The notes beneath the pieces were generated by a model, which was not told the origin of the DNA, did not search any database, and saw only the letters and a program-made list of their open reading frames with translations. DNA of 64,000 nucleotides, taken from Halomonas sp. DQ26W (lineage in GTDB: Bacteria; Pseudomonadota; Gammaproteobacteria; Pseudomonadales; Halomonadaceae). Positions within the stretch are counted from its first letter, which is position 1. Each line of letters opens with the position of its first letter. The DNA lies in assembly GCF_003339685.1 (NCBI RefSeq), contig NZ_QPKI01000010.1, forward strand, positions 50,158-114,157, given 5' to 3'. Shown one piece after another: positions 7,134 through 17,850 of the stretch. The translations under genes were made by a program, and so were the position numbers.

Positions 7134-8207
7134 ATGATAGAAGTCAACGCGCCGCATGACAGCTCGGATAACCGCCATCCCGAACACGCTCCGGCTGACC
7201 ACCCCAGGGTATCGCAGCGCAAGGTGGGGGTGGTATTGGCCAACCTGGGCACGCCGGATGCCACCGACTACTGGTCGATGCGTCGCTATCTCAATGAATT
7301 TCTCTCCGACAAGCGAGTGGTGGACTACCCGGACTGGAAGTGGCAGCCGCTATTGCAGCTGATCATTCTTACCAAGCGGCCCTTCAGCTCTGGTCAGGCT
7401 TATCGCGGGATCTGGAATACCGAGAAGAACGAGAGTCCACTCCTTACCATCACCCGCGATCAGACGCACAAGATTGCCGATGGGCTCGAGGCCCTATATG
7501 GCGACCAAGTGGTGGTCGATTTCAGCATGCGCTATGGCAACCCCTCAACCGACAGCGTATTGCGGCGCATGCAGGCACGGGGCTGTGATCGTATCCTGTT
7601 CTTTCCGCTCTATCCCCAGTACGCCTCGCCGACCACTGCCACGGCCAACGACCAGGCGTTTCGTACACTGATGAAGCTCAAGTGGCAGCCTGCGTTCCGC
7701 ACAGTGCCGGCCTATTTCGAAGAACCGGCCTATCTTGACGCCCTGTCGGCCTCGGTGAAAGAGGCCTACGCTGTCGCCGAAACGCCGCCGGAGGTGCTGG
7801 TGGCTTCCTATCATGGCGTGCCGAAGCGCTATCTTCTTGAAGGAGACCCTTACCATTGCCAGTGTCAGAAGACGACGCGACTGCTCAAGGAGCGCCTGGG
7901 GTGGGATGACGAAGCCATCGTGACCGCATTCCAGTCGAAATTCGGTCCGGAGGAGTGGGTGGGGCCGGCCACGGTAGAGCACGTGGCCGAGCTGGCCCGT
8001 CGGGGCCACAAGCATATCGCAGTGGTATCGCCGGCCTTTTCCGCCGACTGCGTAGAGACCCTCGAGGAGATCGAGGAGGAAATCAAGCAGAGCTTTCTTG
8101 CCGCTGGGGGTGAACGGTTCACCTATATTCCGTGCCTTAACGACCGCGATGACCATATCGCCGCGCTGCTTGCGGTCATCAGCCGCGAATTGTCTGGATG
8201 GTGCTGA
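7134..8207 (+). CDS. hemH: Ferrochelatase
   Basis: Ferrochelatase inserts Fe2+ into protoporphyrin IX, the last step of protoheme synthesis. The protein has 357 residues, slightly longer than the E. coli enzyme because of an N-terminal extension of about 30 polar residues. Family segments include VGVVLANLGTPDA, MRRYLNEFLSDKRVVDYP, the RYGNPS loop, FFPLYPQYASPTTA and ASYHGVPKRY, which contains the conserved active-site His. FGPEEWVGPATVE near the C-terminus is also typical. The start is supported by GAAGGAAGG at 6-7 bases. The upstream 228-base gap contains the C-run hairpin and an AT-rich region at 7033-7050 but no clear consensus promoter. Confidence 0.96.
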   Translation: MIEVNAPHDSSDNRHPEHAPADHPRVSQRKVGVVLANLGTPDATDYWSMRRYLNEFLSDKRVVDYPDWKWQPLLQLIILTKRPFSSGQAYRGIWNTEKNESPLLTITRDQTHKIADGLEALYGDQVVVDFSMRYGNPSTDSVLRRMQARGCDRILFFPLYPQYASPTTATANDQAFRTLMKLKWQPAFRTVPAYFEEPAYLDALSASVKEAYAVAETPPEVLVASYHGVPKRYLLEGDPYHCQCQKTTRLLKERLGWDDEAIVTAFQSKFGPEEWVGPATVEHVAELARRGHKHIAVVSPAFSADCVETLEEIEEEIKQSFLAAGGERFTYIPCLNDRDDHIAALLAVISRELSGWC

Positions 8208-8241
8208 GAGTGCCTTTTGTTTGGCAACTCAGTCAATGAAT

Positions 8242-8277
8242 AACAAAGCGGGCTGCCTATTGGCAGCCCGTTTTGTT
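8242..8277. terminator. Bidirectional terminator between hemH and the group 2 Mrp operon
   Basis: A stem CGGGCTGCC/GGCAGCCCG with an ATT-type loop is flanked by AACAAA on one side and TTTTGTT on the other. It can therefore terminate both hemH (plus strand) and the converging mrpG end (minus strand). Confidence 0.85.
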
Positions 8278-8298
8278 CATGTCTTGAGTAACAGTGGC

Positions 8299-8733
8299 TC
8301 AGCGGCGCATGCGCGAGCGTTTGGCCTTGCGATACTTCCACGGGTGCTTGGCGCGAGCAGGGCGCGCCACGCGGCTCTGGCCGACGTCCTCGTCGCGGAA
8401 TTCAGGAATCGAACCGCGGGTGCTGGTGATGAATCTCAGGTGCATGTGCAACCCGGTCTTGGCCAGCATATGGCCGGTCACCGGTGCTGTAATAAACAGG
8501 AACAGGGTGATCAGTAGCTCCTGTACATGCAGTTCGCGCTGGGTGATGGTGAAGTAGAGCATCGAAGCGATCAGGATGCAGCCGATCCCCAGGGTGGTGC
8601 CCTTGGTGGGGCCGTGGAGGCGCATGAAGAAGTCCTTGAACTGCAGCATGCCCAATGAGCCGGTGAAGGCGAAGATGCCACCGGCAACCAGCAGGAAGGC
8701 GATCACGCCTTCGGCAATGACGTAAAAGGTCAT
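8299..8733 (-). CDS. mrpG: Mrp (group 2) cation/proton antiporter subunit G
   Basis: This is the small membrane subunit G of a multisubunit cation/proton antiporter, last gene of the minus-strand operon. It has 144 residues. Three membrane segments occupy roughly residues 5-30, 42-65 and 70-90; the conserved GMLQFKDFFMRLHGPTKGTTLG contains the DxxxRxHxxTK-like G-subunit signature. The C-terminal 45 residues are basic and cytoplasmic (ending KYRKAKRSRMRR), longer than in the second operon. The start at 8733 (MTFYVIAEG) is chosen over an upstream in-frame start at 8814, which would overlap mrpF; the 10-base gap to mrpF fits an operon. Confidence 0.93.
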   Translation of the reverse strand: MTFYVIAEGVIAFLLVAGGIFAFTGSLGMLQFKDFFMRLHGPTKGTTLGIGCILIASMLYFTITQRELHVQELLITLFLFITAPVTGHMLAKTGLHMHLRFITSTRGSIPEFRDEDVGQSRVARPARAKHPWKYRKAKRSRMRR

Positions 8734-8743
8734 GGCGTCTTCC

Positions 8744-9013
8744 TCATTCGATGATATCGCCGCGTAGTAGATAGCGACAGATCGCCATGGTACTAACGAA
8801 GCCGAGCATGGCAATCAATATCGCCGCCTCGAAGTAGGTCTTGGTGTTGAGCCAAAGTCCTAGCAGGACGATCAACGCGATGGAGTTCACGTACAGGGTG
8901 TCCAGTGCCAGCAGGCGGTCCGGGATGTCCGGGCCGATGGCGAGCCGGTAGACGTTCATCAACATGGCCAGCACGATGAGCGCCAGGCTGATCAGCAGGG
9001 CGGTATCTAGCAT
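8744..9013 (-). CDS. mrpF: Mrp (group 2) cation/proton antiporter subunit F
   Basis: Subunit F, 89 residues with three membrane helices (about 3-23, 33-53 and 60-82). The segment RLAIGPDIPDRLLALDTLYVN is the family hallmark (RxxxGPxxxDRxxAxD). It overlaps the end of mrpE by seven bases. In Mrp systems F is required for assembly and activity of the full complex; in some bacteria it has also been linked to bile-salt or cholate efflux. Confidence 0.94.
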   Translation of the reverse strand: MLDTALLISLALIVLAMLMNVYRLAIGPDIPDRLLALDTLYVNSIALIVLLGLWLNTKTYFEAAILIAMLGFVSTMAICRYLLRGDIIE

Positions 9014-9504
9014 TCGAAGATCTCCTTGAGCGGCCGCTCGTAGCGTTCGCGGATCTCGCGCACCAGCTCCTGCTCTTCGTTCATGTCCAGAACATGGATC
9101 AGCAAGGAGGAGCCATCCAGGCGGATATTGGTGGATACGGTGCCAGGTGTCATGGTGATGGTATTGGCTAGCAGTGTGATCACCAGCCGGTCCTGGACCT
9201 CAAGCGGGTACTCGACGAAGCCTGGATGCGGCTCGCGCCGAGGCAACAATATCAACAGGCTGACGTGTGCGTTCGCCTTGACGATATCCCACATGACGTA
9301 GGTGACGAACCAGGCCAGCTTTAGTGGGTGCTTGACCCGGGGCAGTGGCTCCCAGAAGCCTTGGGTCAGTAGCGGAATCACCACGGCCAGAAAGGCACCC
9401 AGCAACAGCTGTCCTGGCTCGATGCTGCGTACCATTAGCAGCCATACCACCAACAGGACCAGGGAGAGGGTGGGGGTGGGCAGGTAGCGTCCCAGTGCTC
9501 TCAT
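9007..9504 (-). CDS. mrpE: Mrp (group 2) cation/proton antiporter subunit E
   Basis: Subunit E, 165 residues. Two to three hydrophobic segments at the N-terminus (about 15-55) precede a soluble domain with ANTITMTPGTVSTNI, the characteristic E-subunit segment, and LLIHVLDMNEEQELVREI near the end. It overlaps mrpD by four bases and mrpF by seven, so translation is coupled. E supports function of the A-D proton-translocating module. Confidence 0.94.
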   Translation of the reverse strand: MRALGRYLPTPTLSLVLLVVWLLMVRSIEPGQLLLGAFLAVVIPLLTQGFWEPLPRVKHPLKLAWFVTYVMWDIVKANAHVSLLILLPRREPHPGFVEYPLEVQDRLVITLLANTITMTPGTVSTNIRLDGSSLLIHVLDMNEEQELVREIRERYERPLKEIFEC

Positions 9505-11042
9505 GGTGTTTCTCCGGTGGCGTCCTGAATCTGCGCGATCTGTCGGGCCGTGTCATCTCCCAGCAATTGGCGAATCGGCTCCTGGGGGTTGGCCAGTTGC
9601 TCGGCTGTTGCTTGGGTGTAGGTACTCACCGGCCCGCCGAAGACAACCAGTAGCGGGGCACTTGCCAGCAGCCATATCACCCCGGCCAGTTGGGCCCGGC
9701 TGATCCTGCCGGTGGCAACCTCACCCTTGTAGCTGGCCCAGAAGAAGACCGAGCCTGCCCGGGACATGGCGATAAGGGAGCACAGCCCTGCCAGTAGCAG
9801 CAGTGGCCAGAGCCAGAGTCGTGCGCTGCCTTCTGCGGCCTGCATCAGCATCAGCTTGCCCAGTGCGCCGGCAAGCGGCGGCAAGCCGGCGACGGCCACG
9901 GCGGCTACCAGGAATAGGCCGCCAAGCAGGTGGCGCTGATGCAGGCGACGGGCACGAACCAGGCGGGTGCCTGCCTTGCCGCGCTGCTGACCGATCATTT
10001 CGGCGATCAGGAAGAGGGCGCCGCAGATCAGGGTGGTGTGGGGCAAGTAGTAGAGAAGGGCGGTGGTCGCCTCTGTTGTGCCCAGAGCCGCACCGGCGAG
10101 CAGGGTGCCCACCGAGACGAGTACCAGGTAGGCAATCAGCGGGCGCAGATCGCGGGCGGCGAGTATGCCAACCCCTGCCAGTACGATAGTGGCCAGTCCG
10201 GACCACCAAAGCCAGGCGGTGATGCCGCCTGCCGCAGGGCTGTCGATGAAGATCATTGTCTGCACTCGCAGAATCGCGTAGAGCCCCACCTTGGTCATGA
10301 TGGCGAATAGCGCAGCGACCGGAGCGGGTGCCGCCGAGTAGGTGCGTGGCAGCCAGAAATAGAGCGGCAGCAGCGCTGCCTTGAGGCTGAACACCACCAC
10401 CAGCAGTAGAGCACCGGCGGTGACCAGGGCCGCTTGATCGCCCGTCATGGTGGCAACGCGGCGCGCCATGTCAGCCATGTTCAAGGTGCCCGTGGCACCG
10501 TAGAGCACCCCTAGCGCAATGAGGAACAGTGCCGATCCCGCTAGGTTCAGAATGACGTAGTGGAGTCCGGCGCCCACCCGTGCCTTGCCGCCGCCATGCA
10601 TCAGCAGTGCATAGGAGGCGAGCAGCAGGATCTCGAAGAAGACGAAGAGGTTGAACAGGTCGCCGGTGAGGAAGGCGCCATTGAGGCCCACCAATTGGAG
10701 CTGGAAAAGGCCGTGAAAATTGCTGCCCTTGGTATCGTCACCGGCACTGGCAAAGAGGGCGCAACCCAGCGCCAGTACGGCGGTGAGCGTCAGCATCAGG
10801 GCCGAGAGTCGGTCGAGCATCAGCACGATGCCGTAGGGCGCCTGCCAGTTGCCCAGGCCATAGAAGGTCAGTTCGCCGCTGGCGGCGCGGCTCAGCAGCA
10901 ATAGGCTGATGAGGACCAGCGCTGCAGTGAGTGACACACTGATACGGCGATGGGTGGTGAAGCTCGCCTTGCCCATCAGCAGGAGAGCCAATGCCCCTAT
11001 CATCGGCAGCAGAATGGGGAAAATGATGAGGTGCTGGTTCAT
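9501..11042 (-). CDS. mrpD: Mrp (group 2) cation/proton antiporter subunit D
   Basis: Subunit D is one of the two large proton-channel-like subunits, homologous to NuoL/M/N of complex I. It has 513 residues with about 14 membrane helices. The central region shows AALLPLYFWLPRTYSAAPAPVAALFAIM, wait-free hallmark of the Proton_antipo_M domain, here given as LYFWLPRTYS plus APAPVAALFA, and the conserved lysine of FSLKAALLP. The C-terminal tail after about residue 480 is hydrophilic. It overlaps its neighbours mrpC and mrpE by four bases each. Confidence 0.95.
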   Translation of the reverse strand: MNQHLIIFPILLPMIGALALLLMGKASFTTHRRISVSLTAALVLISLLLLSRAASGELTFYGLGNWQAPYGIVLMLDRLSALMLTLTAVLALGCALFASAGDDTKGSNFHGLFQLQLVGLNGAFLTGDLFNLFVFFEILLLASYALLMHGGGKARVGAGLHYVILNLAGSALFLIALGVLYGATGTLNMADMARRVATMTGDQAALVTAGALLLVVVFSLKAALLPLYFWLPRTYSAAPAPVAALFAIMTKVGLYAILRVQTMIFIDSPAAGGITAWLWWSGLATIVLAGVGILAARDLRPLIAYLVLVSVGTLLAGAALGTTEATTALLYYLPHTTLICGALFLIAEMIGQQRGKAGTRLVRARRLHQRHLLGGLFLVAAVAVAGLPPLAGALGKLMLMQAAEGSARLWLWPLLLLAGLCSLIAMSRAGSVFFWASYKGEVATGRISRAQLAGVIWLLASAPLLVVFGGPVSTYTQATAEQLANPQEPIRQLLGDDTARQIAQIQDATGETP

Positions 11043-11383
11043 TGGCCCACGTCTCCCTCTTCACCCTGCTGGCCGTCCACATGATCGCTACCTAGCTCGC
11101 TGCGGGCGCGAATGGCCAGTATCACCACGAAAGCGGTCATGGCAAAACCGATGACGATTGCGGTCAGCACCAGGGCCTGGGGCAGGGGGTCGGTGGGTGA
11201 GATCGACTCGCCGATGACCGCTGCCGCATGGGTGTTGAGACCGCCTGTGGAAAACAGGAAGAGATTGACGGCGTAGCCGAGCAGGGCCAGGCCGACGATG
11301 ACCGGAAAGGTCCGCCCGCGCAGCAGAAGATAGAGGCCGCTGGCGGAGAGTGCACCGACCACGAGCGAAAACAGGGCTTCCAT
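11039..11383 (-). CDS. mrpC: Mrp (group 2) cation/proton antiporter subunit C
   Basis: Subunit C, homologous to NuoK, 114 residues with three membrane helices (about 3-23, 30-50 and 72-95). The segments GLYLLLRGRTFPVIVGLALLG and DPLPQALVLTAIVIGFAM are typical; the latter is nearly identical in the second operon. It overlaps mrpD by four bases and abuts mrpAB with a one-base overlap. Confidence 0.95.
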   Translation of the reverse strand: MEALFSLVVGALSASGLYLLLRGRTFPVIVGLALLGYAVNLFLFSTGGLNTHAAAVIGESISPTDPLPQALVLTAIVIGFAMTAFVVILAIRARSELGSDHVDGQQGEEGDVGQ

Positions 11384-14193
11384 CAGCGTTCCTCCAGCGT
11401 CGGGCGGTCCACGGTGGTGACCCGGCCCAGGTTGATCAGGATCATCAGGGTGGCGCCGACCACCGCCAGGTAGACCCCCAGGTCGAAGAGCATGGCAGTG
11501 GCCAGCTCGATCTCGCCGATTAGCGGAATATTGAAATGGCCGAACGCTGAGGTCAGGAAGGGATAGCCAAATAGCCAGCTGCCTAGACCCGTGGCCGTAG
11601 CGATGGCCAGGCCGGACACTGCCACCACAGGATAGGAGACCGGCAGGCGTTGCCGCGTCCAGTCGTGGCCTCGGGCCATGTACTGGAGGATCAAGGCCAC
11701 GGAGGTGATCAGTCCGGCAATGAAGCCTCCGCCCGGCTGGTTGTGACCGCGCAAGAAGATATACACCGACACCAGCAGTGCCAGCGGCAGTAGTATCTGC
11801 GCCACTACCGCCAGGATCATCGGATAGCGGTGCCTTGACCAGCGGATGCCTTCCAGGTTGCCTGATGGCATGAACAGGCGCATGCGGTTGAGCAGCTTGA
11901 AGGTGGCAAGGCCAGCCAGGGTCAGCACGGTAATCTCACCCAGAGTATCGAAGCCGCGGAAATCCACCAGGATCACGTTGACCACATTGGTGCCGCCGCC
12001 GCCAGGCAGGCTCTCCCGCAGGAAGTAGTCGGCGATGGTCAGTGTTTCACGGGTGAGCAAGGCGTAGCTGAGCATTGCCACCACCACGCCCAGGGAGGCC
12101 GCCAGGATCAGGTCGCGCAGGATCCTCCTGCCCGAGACGAGCAGGGGAGGGCGTTGGGGCAGGAAGAACAGTGCCAGAATCATCAGGATCATCGAGGCGA
12201 CTTCTACCGACAGTTGGGTCAGGGCCAGGTCCGGGGCAGAGAAGCGCACGAAAGTGAGTGAGACGGCGAGGCCCACTACCGATAACATCAGCAGCGATAC
12301 CAGCCGCCAGCGGTGGCTCAGGGCGCTGCCGATGGCGCCGAAGATGATAAGCCCTGCCCCCAGGATCATCATACCGTCCAGGGGCTGCTGTCCCAATTCG
12401 CCGGTAAGGGAGTCGAGCTGGGTCAGGCCGATACTGGTCATGACCAGGGCGCAGAGAATCAGCAAGGCCTGATAGCGCTGCAGCGAGCCGTTTTCCAGGC
12501 GCAGGGTCAGCCATAGTGTGATCTTGATTGCTCGCTGCATGGCCGCCTCGAAGACCAGGCCGGCGTCACGGGAGGGGAAAAGTGCCGCAATCCCGGCAAA
12601 GTAGCGTTGATGGCGAAGCACCAGAATGCCGCCCGCAACTGCCGCCAGACTCATCAGCAGAGGGGCGTTGATGCCATGCCACAGTGCCAGGCTGAAGAGC
12701 GGCGTGGTTTCGCCTTGCACAGCCAGGCTGGCTGCATTGACCAGCGGAGCGGCTAGCGTCATTGGGAACAGGCCTACCAGCAGGCTCATCGCTGCCAGAA
12801 ACAACCCTGGGGCCAGCATGCCGCGCGACGGGTCGTGGACATGCATCGGTGGCTGCGTCTTCTGCTCACGGGTGAGCTTGGGCTCGGCGAAGAACAGGCT
12901 ATAGATCAGTCGTAGCGAATAAGCGACCGAGAGCATGGCGGCCACCACCACCAGCAGCGGGATGACGACGCTGAGCGCTCCCAGCAGATTGTTGAGCAGG
13001 CTCTGTTCGAACAGCAACTCCTTGGAGAGGAAGCCGTTGAACGGAGGAAAGCCGGCCATGGCAGACCCGGCGAGGATCGTCATGGTGCCGGTGAGTGGCA
13101 TCATTGACCACAGTGCCCCGAGACGGTCGATATCCCGGGTGCCGGTTTCATGATCGATGATGCCCACCATCATGAACAGTGCTGCTTTGAAGGTGGCGTG
13201 GTTGAGGATATGAAAGACTGCAGCGACGATGGCCAGCGGACTGCCCAGCCCCAGCAGCAGGGTGATCAGGCCCAGATGACTGACGGTGGAAAAGGCCAGG
13301 ATACCCTTTAGATCGCGCTCGAGCAGGGCGAACCAGGCGGCATAGAGCATGGTGGCGAGACCTACCAGCGACAGTGCCACGGCCCAGAGCGCCGTATCGC
13401 CCAGTGCCGGATTGAGGCGCGCCATCAGGAAGACGCCGGCCTTGACCATGGTCGCCGAATGGAGAAAGGCCGATACCGGCGTCGGTGCGGCCATGGCATG
13501 GGGCAGCCAGAAGTGGAACGGAAACTGGGCCGACTTGGTGAAGGCGCCGAACAGCACCAGCACCAGGATCAGCGGATAGTGCGCTGAGGCGCGTATCGTG
13601 TCGCCGGCAGCCAGCACATCGCTCATGGCAAAACTGCCGACTGACTGGCCGATCAGCAGGATGCCGGCCAGCAGTGCCAGCCCCCCTGCACCGGTGACGG
13701 TGAGCGCCATGCGTGCGCCGCGGCGAGCATCGCTGCGATGGCCCCAGAAGCCGATCAGCAGGAATGACGAGATGCTGGTCAGCTCCCAGAACAGCCAAAG
13801 CAGCAGCAGGTTGTCGGCCATGGCAATGCCCAGCATTGCCGTCATGAACAGCATCATGTAGGAGAGGAAGCGGCCATCGTCCTCGGCGGCACTCAGGTAA
13901 TAACCGGCATAGAGCAGGATCAGACTACCGATACCCAGGATCAACAGAGCGAACAGTAGCGTAAGACCGTCGATTCGCAGTGCCAGGTCGAGTCCCAGCA
14001 AGGGCATCCAGGGTATCTGTAGGCTGACCACGTTGCCATCGAGCACGGTAGGCGCATGCATCAACACCAGGCCCAGCGCCAGCAGGGGGGCGGCCAGGGT
14101 GGCTGCGACACAAGCCTTGCGACCATAGCGAGAGGTCATTACTGGCACCAGCGTGCCGATAATGGTGAGAAGAGGAATCCACAGCAATGACAT
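11383..14193 (-). CDS. mrpAB: Mrp (group 2) cation/proton antiporter fused subunit AB
   Basis: This 936-residue protein fuses subunits A and B, the defining feature of group 2 (Pha/Sha-type) Mrp systems. The N-terminal two thirds is the NuoL-like proton-translocating domain, with [39 protein letters not shown] and the [12 protein letters not shown] segment. A DUF4040-like region precedes the B-type domain at about residues 787-936, which contains [16 protein letters not shown] chose the start at 14193 (MSLLWIPLL), where the hydrophobic family sequence begins; an in-frame start at 14208 or an upstream extension to 14337 adds only polar residues. It is the first gene of the minus-strand operon. 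Confidence 0.94.
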   Translation of the reverse strand: MSLLWIPLLTIIGTLVPVMTSRYGRKACVAATLAAPLLALGLVLMHAPTVLDGNVVSLQIPWMPLLGLDLALRIDGLTLLFALLILGIGSLILLYAGYYLSAAEDDGRFLSYMMLFMTAMLGIAMADNLLLLWLFWELTSISSFLLIGFWGHRSDARRGARMALTVTGAGGLALLAGILLIGQSVGSFAMSDVLAAGDTIRASAHYPLILVLVLFGAFTKSAQFPFHFWLPHAMAAPTPVSAFLHSATMVKAGVFLMARLNPALGDTALWAVALSLVGLATMLYAAWFALLERDLKGILAFSTVSHLGLITLLLGLGSPLAIVAAVFHILNHATFKAALFMMVGIIDHETGTRDIDRLGALWSMMPLTGTMTILAGSAMAGFPPFNGFLSKELLFEQSLLNNLLGALSVVIPLLVVVAAMLSVAYSLRLIYSLFFAEPKLTREQKTQPPMHVHDPSRGMLAPGLFLAAMSLLVGLFPMTLAAPLVNAASLAVQGETTPLFSLALWHGINAPLLMSLAAVAGGILVLRHQRYFAGIAALFPSRDAGLVFEAAMQRAIKITLWLTLRLENGSLQRYQALLILCALVMTSIGLTQLDSLTGELGQQPLDGMMILGAGLIIFGAIGSALSHRWRLVSLLMLSVVGLAVSLTFVRFSAPDLALTQLSVEVASMILMILALFFLPQRPPLLVSGRRILRDLILAASLGVVVAMLSYALLTRETLTIADYFLRESLPGGGGTNVVNVILVDFRGFDTLGEITVLTLAGLATFKLLNRMRLFMPSGNLEGIRWSRHRYPMILAVVAQILLPLALLVSVYIFLRGHNQPGGGFIAGLITSVALILQYMARGHDWTRQRLPVSYPVVAVSGLAIATATGLGSWLFGYPFLTSAFGHFNIPLIGEIELATAMLFDLGVYLAVVGATLMILINLGRVTTVDRPTLEER

Positions 14194-14693
14194 TGATGGC
14201 TCATCCATTCTGGCGGCGGATCGGTGACATTGCGCCACGTTAAGGGATAGTGAGGCGTGAGGTCGTATCTGCCGGTTGCCACGTGGCTCATCGGGGCTAT
14301 CGATGATCGCTTGGCTGGTGCGTTGGGAGCGACGCATGAAGAAACGGAGGGAAATCGCTATACTACCAGGCCGTTTCGCTGAGAGTTCTGTGCCAATTGC
14401 AGCCAGCCGCGGCGCAGAGTTTATAGCTTTTGCGGTGCAATAAACAGCCTGGAAAGGTCGTATGGGGCTTATCCATTGGATGTAATTTCATGCTCTACGA
14501 TGGCGGCAAAGAGCCTATCAGGCGGCGTGCATTTGCAGGTTCGATGAACGCTTGTCAAAGTGGCAGCGGCACGCCATGCGCCTTCCTTTGCGCCTAGTGC
14601 TTCAAATAGCCTGCTGATTGTTGAGACAGGCACCGGCAAGGTAGCGAAGATGCCGATTCCCCCTGACGGAAGAACGACTATGAAGAGAGCTGC
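14194..14693. promoter_or_regulatory. 500-base divergent regulatory region between the two Mrp operons
   Basis: No protein-coding gene is supported here. Both antiporter operons start from this region in opposite directions, so their promoters must lie in it or inside the first codons. A TATACT at 14359-14364 could be a plus-strand -10 box, but the -35 match is poor. An AT-rich segment at 14418-14455 could serve the minus strand. The plus-strand operon would then have a leader of up to about 320 bases, long enough to hold a regulatory RNA element, though I see no recognisable riboswitch. Confidence 0.35.
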
Positions 14694-17027
14694 ATGATGC
14701 AACTAGCCGTGCTATCGGGTTTCGTACTGGCCGCTTTCGCCCCGCTGCTGCACCGCTGGTTCGGTGCGCGTACCAGCTTCGTGCTGGCCGCTTTCCCGGC
14801 TGCCCTGGCGCTGGGCTTCATGAACCTCATGCCCGCTGTGATGGGTGGTGAGGCGGTGACGTTTGCCATGAAGTGGGTGCCTTCGCTGGGCATGAGCCTG
14901 ACCTTCGTCATTGATGGCCTTTCGCTGCTGTTCGCTCTGCTGATCACGGTGATCGGCACCTTCGTGTTGATCTATGCTGGCGGCTATCTCAAGGGCCATC
15001 CCGACCTGGTGCGTTTCCATATCGTTCTTGTCGCCTTCATGGTGTCGATGCTTGGTCTGGTGCTGGCTGATGGCCTGATTACGCTGTTCGTCTTCTGGGA
15101 ACTGACCAGTATCACCTCCTATCTGCTTATCGGCTTCAATCACGCCGACCTGGAGGCGCGCAAGTCGGCCCGCCAGGGTCTGTTCGTCACCGTCGGCGGC
15201 GGACTGGCGCTGATGGCCGGGTTGGTGATGCTCGGCACTGCCGGCGGCAGCTGGTCGCTCGCCGAGCTCGGCACCATGGGCGATGCTCTGCGTGAACACG
15301 ATCTCTATGCACCGCTGCTGATCTGCCTGCTGCTGGGCGCTTTCACCAAGTCGGCCCAGTTTCCGTTCCACTTCTGGCTGCCCAACGCCATGGCGGCGCC
15401 CACCCCGGTGTCGGCCTATCTGCATTCGGCGACCATGGTCAAGGCCGGGATCTACCTCATGGCACGACTGCAGCCGAGCTTGGGCGGCACCGAGATGTGG
15501 GTTGGTATCCTCTCGGTGGTGGGGGCGGTCACCATGTTCACCGGTGCCTTCCTGGCCATCCGCCACACCAATATCAAGAAGCTGCTGGCTTACTCCACGA
15601 TCATGGCGCTAGGCACCCTGACCATGCTGCTGGGTCTCGGCACCGAAGGGGCGCTCATCGCCTTCGTCACCTTCCTGCTGGCTCACTCCCTCTACAAGGG
15701 AGCGCTGTTCATGGTGGCGGGCATACTCGATCATGAGACCGGCACCAAGGACGTGACCGCCATGGGGGGGCTGCGCTCGCTGATGCCGGCTACGGCGCTG
15801 GTAGCCATAATTGCTGCTCTGTCGCTGGCCGGTGCGCCGCCGCTGTTCGGCTTCATTGCCAAGGAGTTGATGTTCGAATCGGTTCTCGAGGCGGGAGCCT
15901 TCCGCTGGCTGATTCTGCTGCTGGCCTTTTCGGCGGCTTTTCTGACCATTGCCGTGGCTGCCATCGTGGCGCTGAGACCCTTCTTCGGAGAGCGGCGCGC
16001 CACCCCGCGTGTGGCCCACGAGGCGCCGGTCTCGATGCTGATCGGCCCTGCCGTGCTGGCGGTGCTATCGCTGCTGCTCGGACTCGTCCCGGTGCTTGCC
16101 GGCACGGGCTTGCTGACGGCGGCCGCCTCGGCGGTGATGGGCCAGCCGGTCACCGTCTCGTTGTCGCTGTGGCACGGCGTCAACCTGCCGCTGGTCATGT
16201 CGCTGGCCAGCCTGGCCCTGGGCTATGTGCTGTTCCGGCGTTGGGATCGGGTACGTGCGCGCCTGGCGAGGCTCGACCCCCTGATCGCGCGAGGTCCCGA
16301 GGCGGGGTATGACGCCTGCATGCACTGGATCACCGTTGTCTCCGACTGGCAGACCCGTATCCTGCAGAATGGCTATATGCGCAATTACCTGATGGTGATG
16401 GTGCTGACCCTGATCGCACTGATCGGCAACTCTCTGCTGCTTCGCCACTCCCCGGACATCGCCTTCCATCTCGACGTGCGCTTTCACGAGGTGGTTGTGG
16501 TTTCGTTGATGGTGATGGGGGCGCTGTTCGCCGCCATGACTCGGTCGCGGCTGAGTGCGGTGGTGTCGGTGGGCATCATGGGCTTCTCCATCGCCCTGGT
16601 TTTCATACTTTTCAGTGCTCCCGACCTGGGCATCACCCAGCTCCTGGTGGAAACGCTGACCGTGATCCTGCTGGTGCTGGTGCTCTTCCGGTTGCCTCGC
16701 TTCGCCACCCTGTCGACCCCCCTGGAACGGGTGCGCGACTTTCTGGTCGCGGGCTGCGTCGGTGTGCTGATTACCCTGCTGGTACTGACGGCCTGGGGAA
16801 TCGACCAATTCGTGCCCATTTCAGGCTACATGATTGAAAACAGCGTACCGCTGGCCCATGGGCGCAACATCGTCAATGTGATTCTGGTGGACTATCGGGC
16901 TCTCGATACCCTGGGGGAAATCTTCGTACTGGCCCTTGCCGCGATTGGGGTCATCGCCATGCTCAAGCTGCGTGCGACGGAGAAACCCAAGCCAGCGTCG
17001 AAGGAGAAGGAGCCTGCCGATGGTTAA
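14694..17027 (+). CDS. mnhA: Mrp (group 1) cation/proton antiporter subunit A
   Basis: Subunit A of a second multisubunit antiporter, 777 residues, the length of unfused MrpA proteins. The NuoL-like domain shows [39 protein letters not shown] and [16 protein letters not shown]. The C-terminal part carries the DUF4040-like region ([15 protein letters not shown], [19 protein letters not shown]) and [16 protein letters not shown]. The B domain is not fused, unlike the minus-strand homologue. Two ATGs in tandem (14694, 14697) are equally possible starts. The stop overlaps the mnhB start (ATGGTTAA). Confidence 0.95.
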   Translation: MMQLAVLSGFVLAAFAPLLHRWFGARTSFVLAAFPAALALGFMNLMPAVMGGEAVTFAMKWVPSLGMSLTFVIDGLSLLFALLITVIGTFVLIYAGGYLKGHPDLVRFHIVLVAFMVSMLGLVLADGLITLFVFWELTSITSYLLIGFNHADLEARKSARQGLFVTVGGGLALMAGLVMLGTAGGSWSLAELGTMGDALREHDLYAPLLICLLLGAFTKSAQFPFHFWLPNAMAAPTPVSAYLHSATMVKAGIYLMARLQPSLGGTEMWVGILSVVGAVTMFTGAFLAIRHTNIKKLLAYSTIMALGTLTMLLGLGTEGALIAFVTFLLAHSLYKGALFMVAGILDHETGTKDVTAMGGLRSLMPATALVAIIAALSLAGAPPLFGFIAKELMFESVLEAGAFRWLILLLAFSAAFLTIAVAAIVALRPFFGERRATPRVAHEAPVSMLIGPAVLAVLSLLLGLVPVLAGTGLLTAAASAVMGQPVTVSLSLWHGVNLPLVMSLASLALGYVLFRRWDRVRARLARLDPLIARGPEAGYDACMHWITVVSDWQTRILQNGYMRNYLMVMVLTLIALIGNSLLLRHSPDIAFHLDVRFHEVVVVSLMVMGALFAAMTRSRLSAVVSVGIMGFSIALVFILFSAPDLGITQLLVETLTVILLVLVLFRLPRFATLSTPLERVRDFLVAGCVGVLITLLVLTAWGIDQFVPISGYMIENSVPLAHGRNIVNVILVDYRALDTLGEIFVLALAAIGVIAMLKLRATEKPKPASKEKEPADG

Positions 17028-17451
17028 GTCCGGTACCCTGATACTGCATACCGCCGCTCGGATCCTGATGCCGCTGCAGCTGCTGTTTTCCGTGTTCCTG
17101 CTGCTGCGAGGACACGATGAGCCGGGCGGGGGCTTCATCGCCGGGCTGGTGGCCGCCGGTGCCTTTACGCTCTATCTGTTCGCCTTCGGGGTCAGTGCCA
17201 CCCGGGAAGTGTTGCGCATGGTCGACCCCCGTGACCTGATTGGCATGGGGCTGTTGCTGGGCATGATTTCGGTGTTTCCCGCCTGGTTCATGGATCAGCC
17301 GTTCTTGACCGCCCAGTGGTGGGAGATACCCGGGATCGACTTCAAGGCCTCGAGCCCGCTGATATTCGACGTCGGGGTCTACCTGGCGGTATTGGGATCG
17401 GTGCTGGCCATGGTCATGACGCTGATGGAGGTGGACAAGGATGAGCCTTGA
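17020..17451 (+). CDS. mnhB: Mrp (group 1) cation/proton antiporter subunit B
   Basis: Subunit B, 143 residues with four membrane helices. The hallmark [20 protein letters not shown] and the closing [18 protein letters not shown] are typical of the MnhB domain. The start at 17020 overlaps the end of mnhA by eight bases and is preceded by GGAG within the mnhA coding sequence; a longer in-frame extension upstream lies inside mnhA and is rejected. In Mrp complexes the B subunit sits near the sodium path of the A subunit. Confidence 0.95.
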   Translation: MVKSGTLILHTAARILMPLQLLFSVFLLLRGHDEPGGGFIAGLVAAGAFTLYLFAFGVSATREVLRMVDPRDLIGMGLLLGMISVFPAWFMDQPFLTAQWWEIPGIDFKASSPLIFDVGVYLAVLGSVLAMVMTLMEVDKDEP

Positions 17452-17502
17452 TTTTACCGGCGTCGCCGACGTCGCTCCGTCAATTCGTGCTGGAGGTGCG
17501 TT

Positions 17503-17850
17503 ATGGAGCCGGTAATGGCGGTGGCCATTGGCCTGCTGTATGCGTCAGCGATCTTTCTGATCCTGCGTCGCTCAATCGTCAAGCTGGTAATAGGTCTGAT
17601 CCTGCTCTCCAATGCGGCCAATCTATTGATCTTTACCTCGGCGGGCATGACACGGGGGGCGCCGCCCCTGATCCCCGAGGGACTCACGGCGCCACTCGGC
17701 CCGGTGGCGGACCCCTTGCCCCAGGCGGTGGTGCTCACCGCTATCGTGATCGCCTTCGGCGTGCTCGCCTTTGCCGTGGTATTGATCCGTCGTGCCTACG
17801 AGATCGTCAAGGCCGATGACCTGGACAAGATGAAGGAAACCGATACGTGA
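17503..17850 (+). CDS. mnhC: Mrp (group 1) cation/proton antiporter subunit C
   Basis: Subunit C (NuoK-like), 115 residues with three membrane helices. The segments [21 protein letters not shown] and [21 protein letters not shown] are diagnostic. It follows mnhB after a 51-base gap, the largest within this operon except around mnhF, and overlaps mnhD by four bases. The start ATG has GGAGGTG nearby upstream. Confidence 0.95.
   Translation: MEPVMAVAIGLLYASAIFLILRRSIVKLVIGLILLSNAANLLIFTSAGMTRGAPPLIPEGLTAPLGPVADPLPQAVVLTAIVIAFGVLAFAVVLIRRAYEIVKADDLDKMKETDT

Noticed and set aside
16065..16808. 247-codon minus-strand open frame inside mnhA
   Set aside because: Mirror of a hydrophobic membrane protein gene, no recognisable domain.
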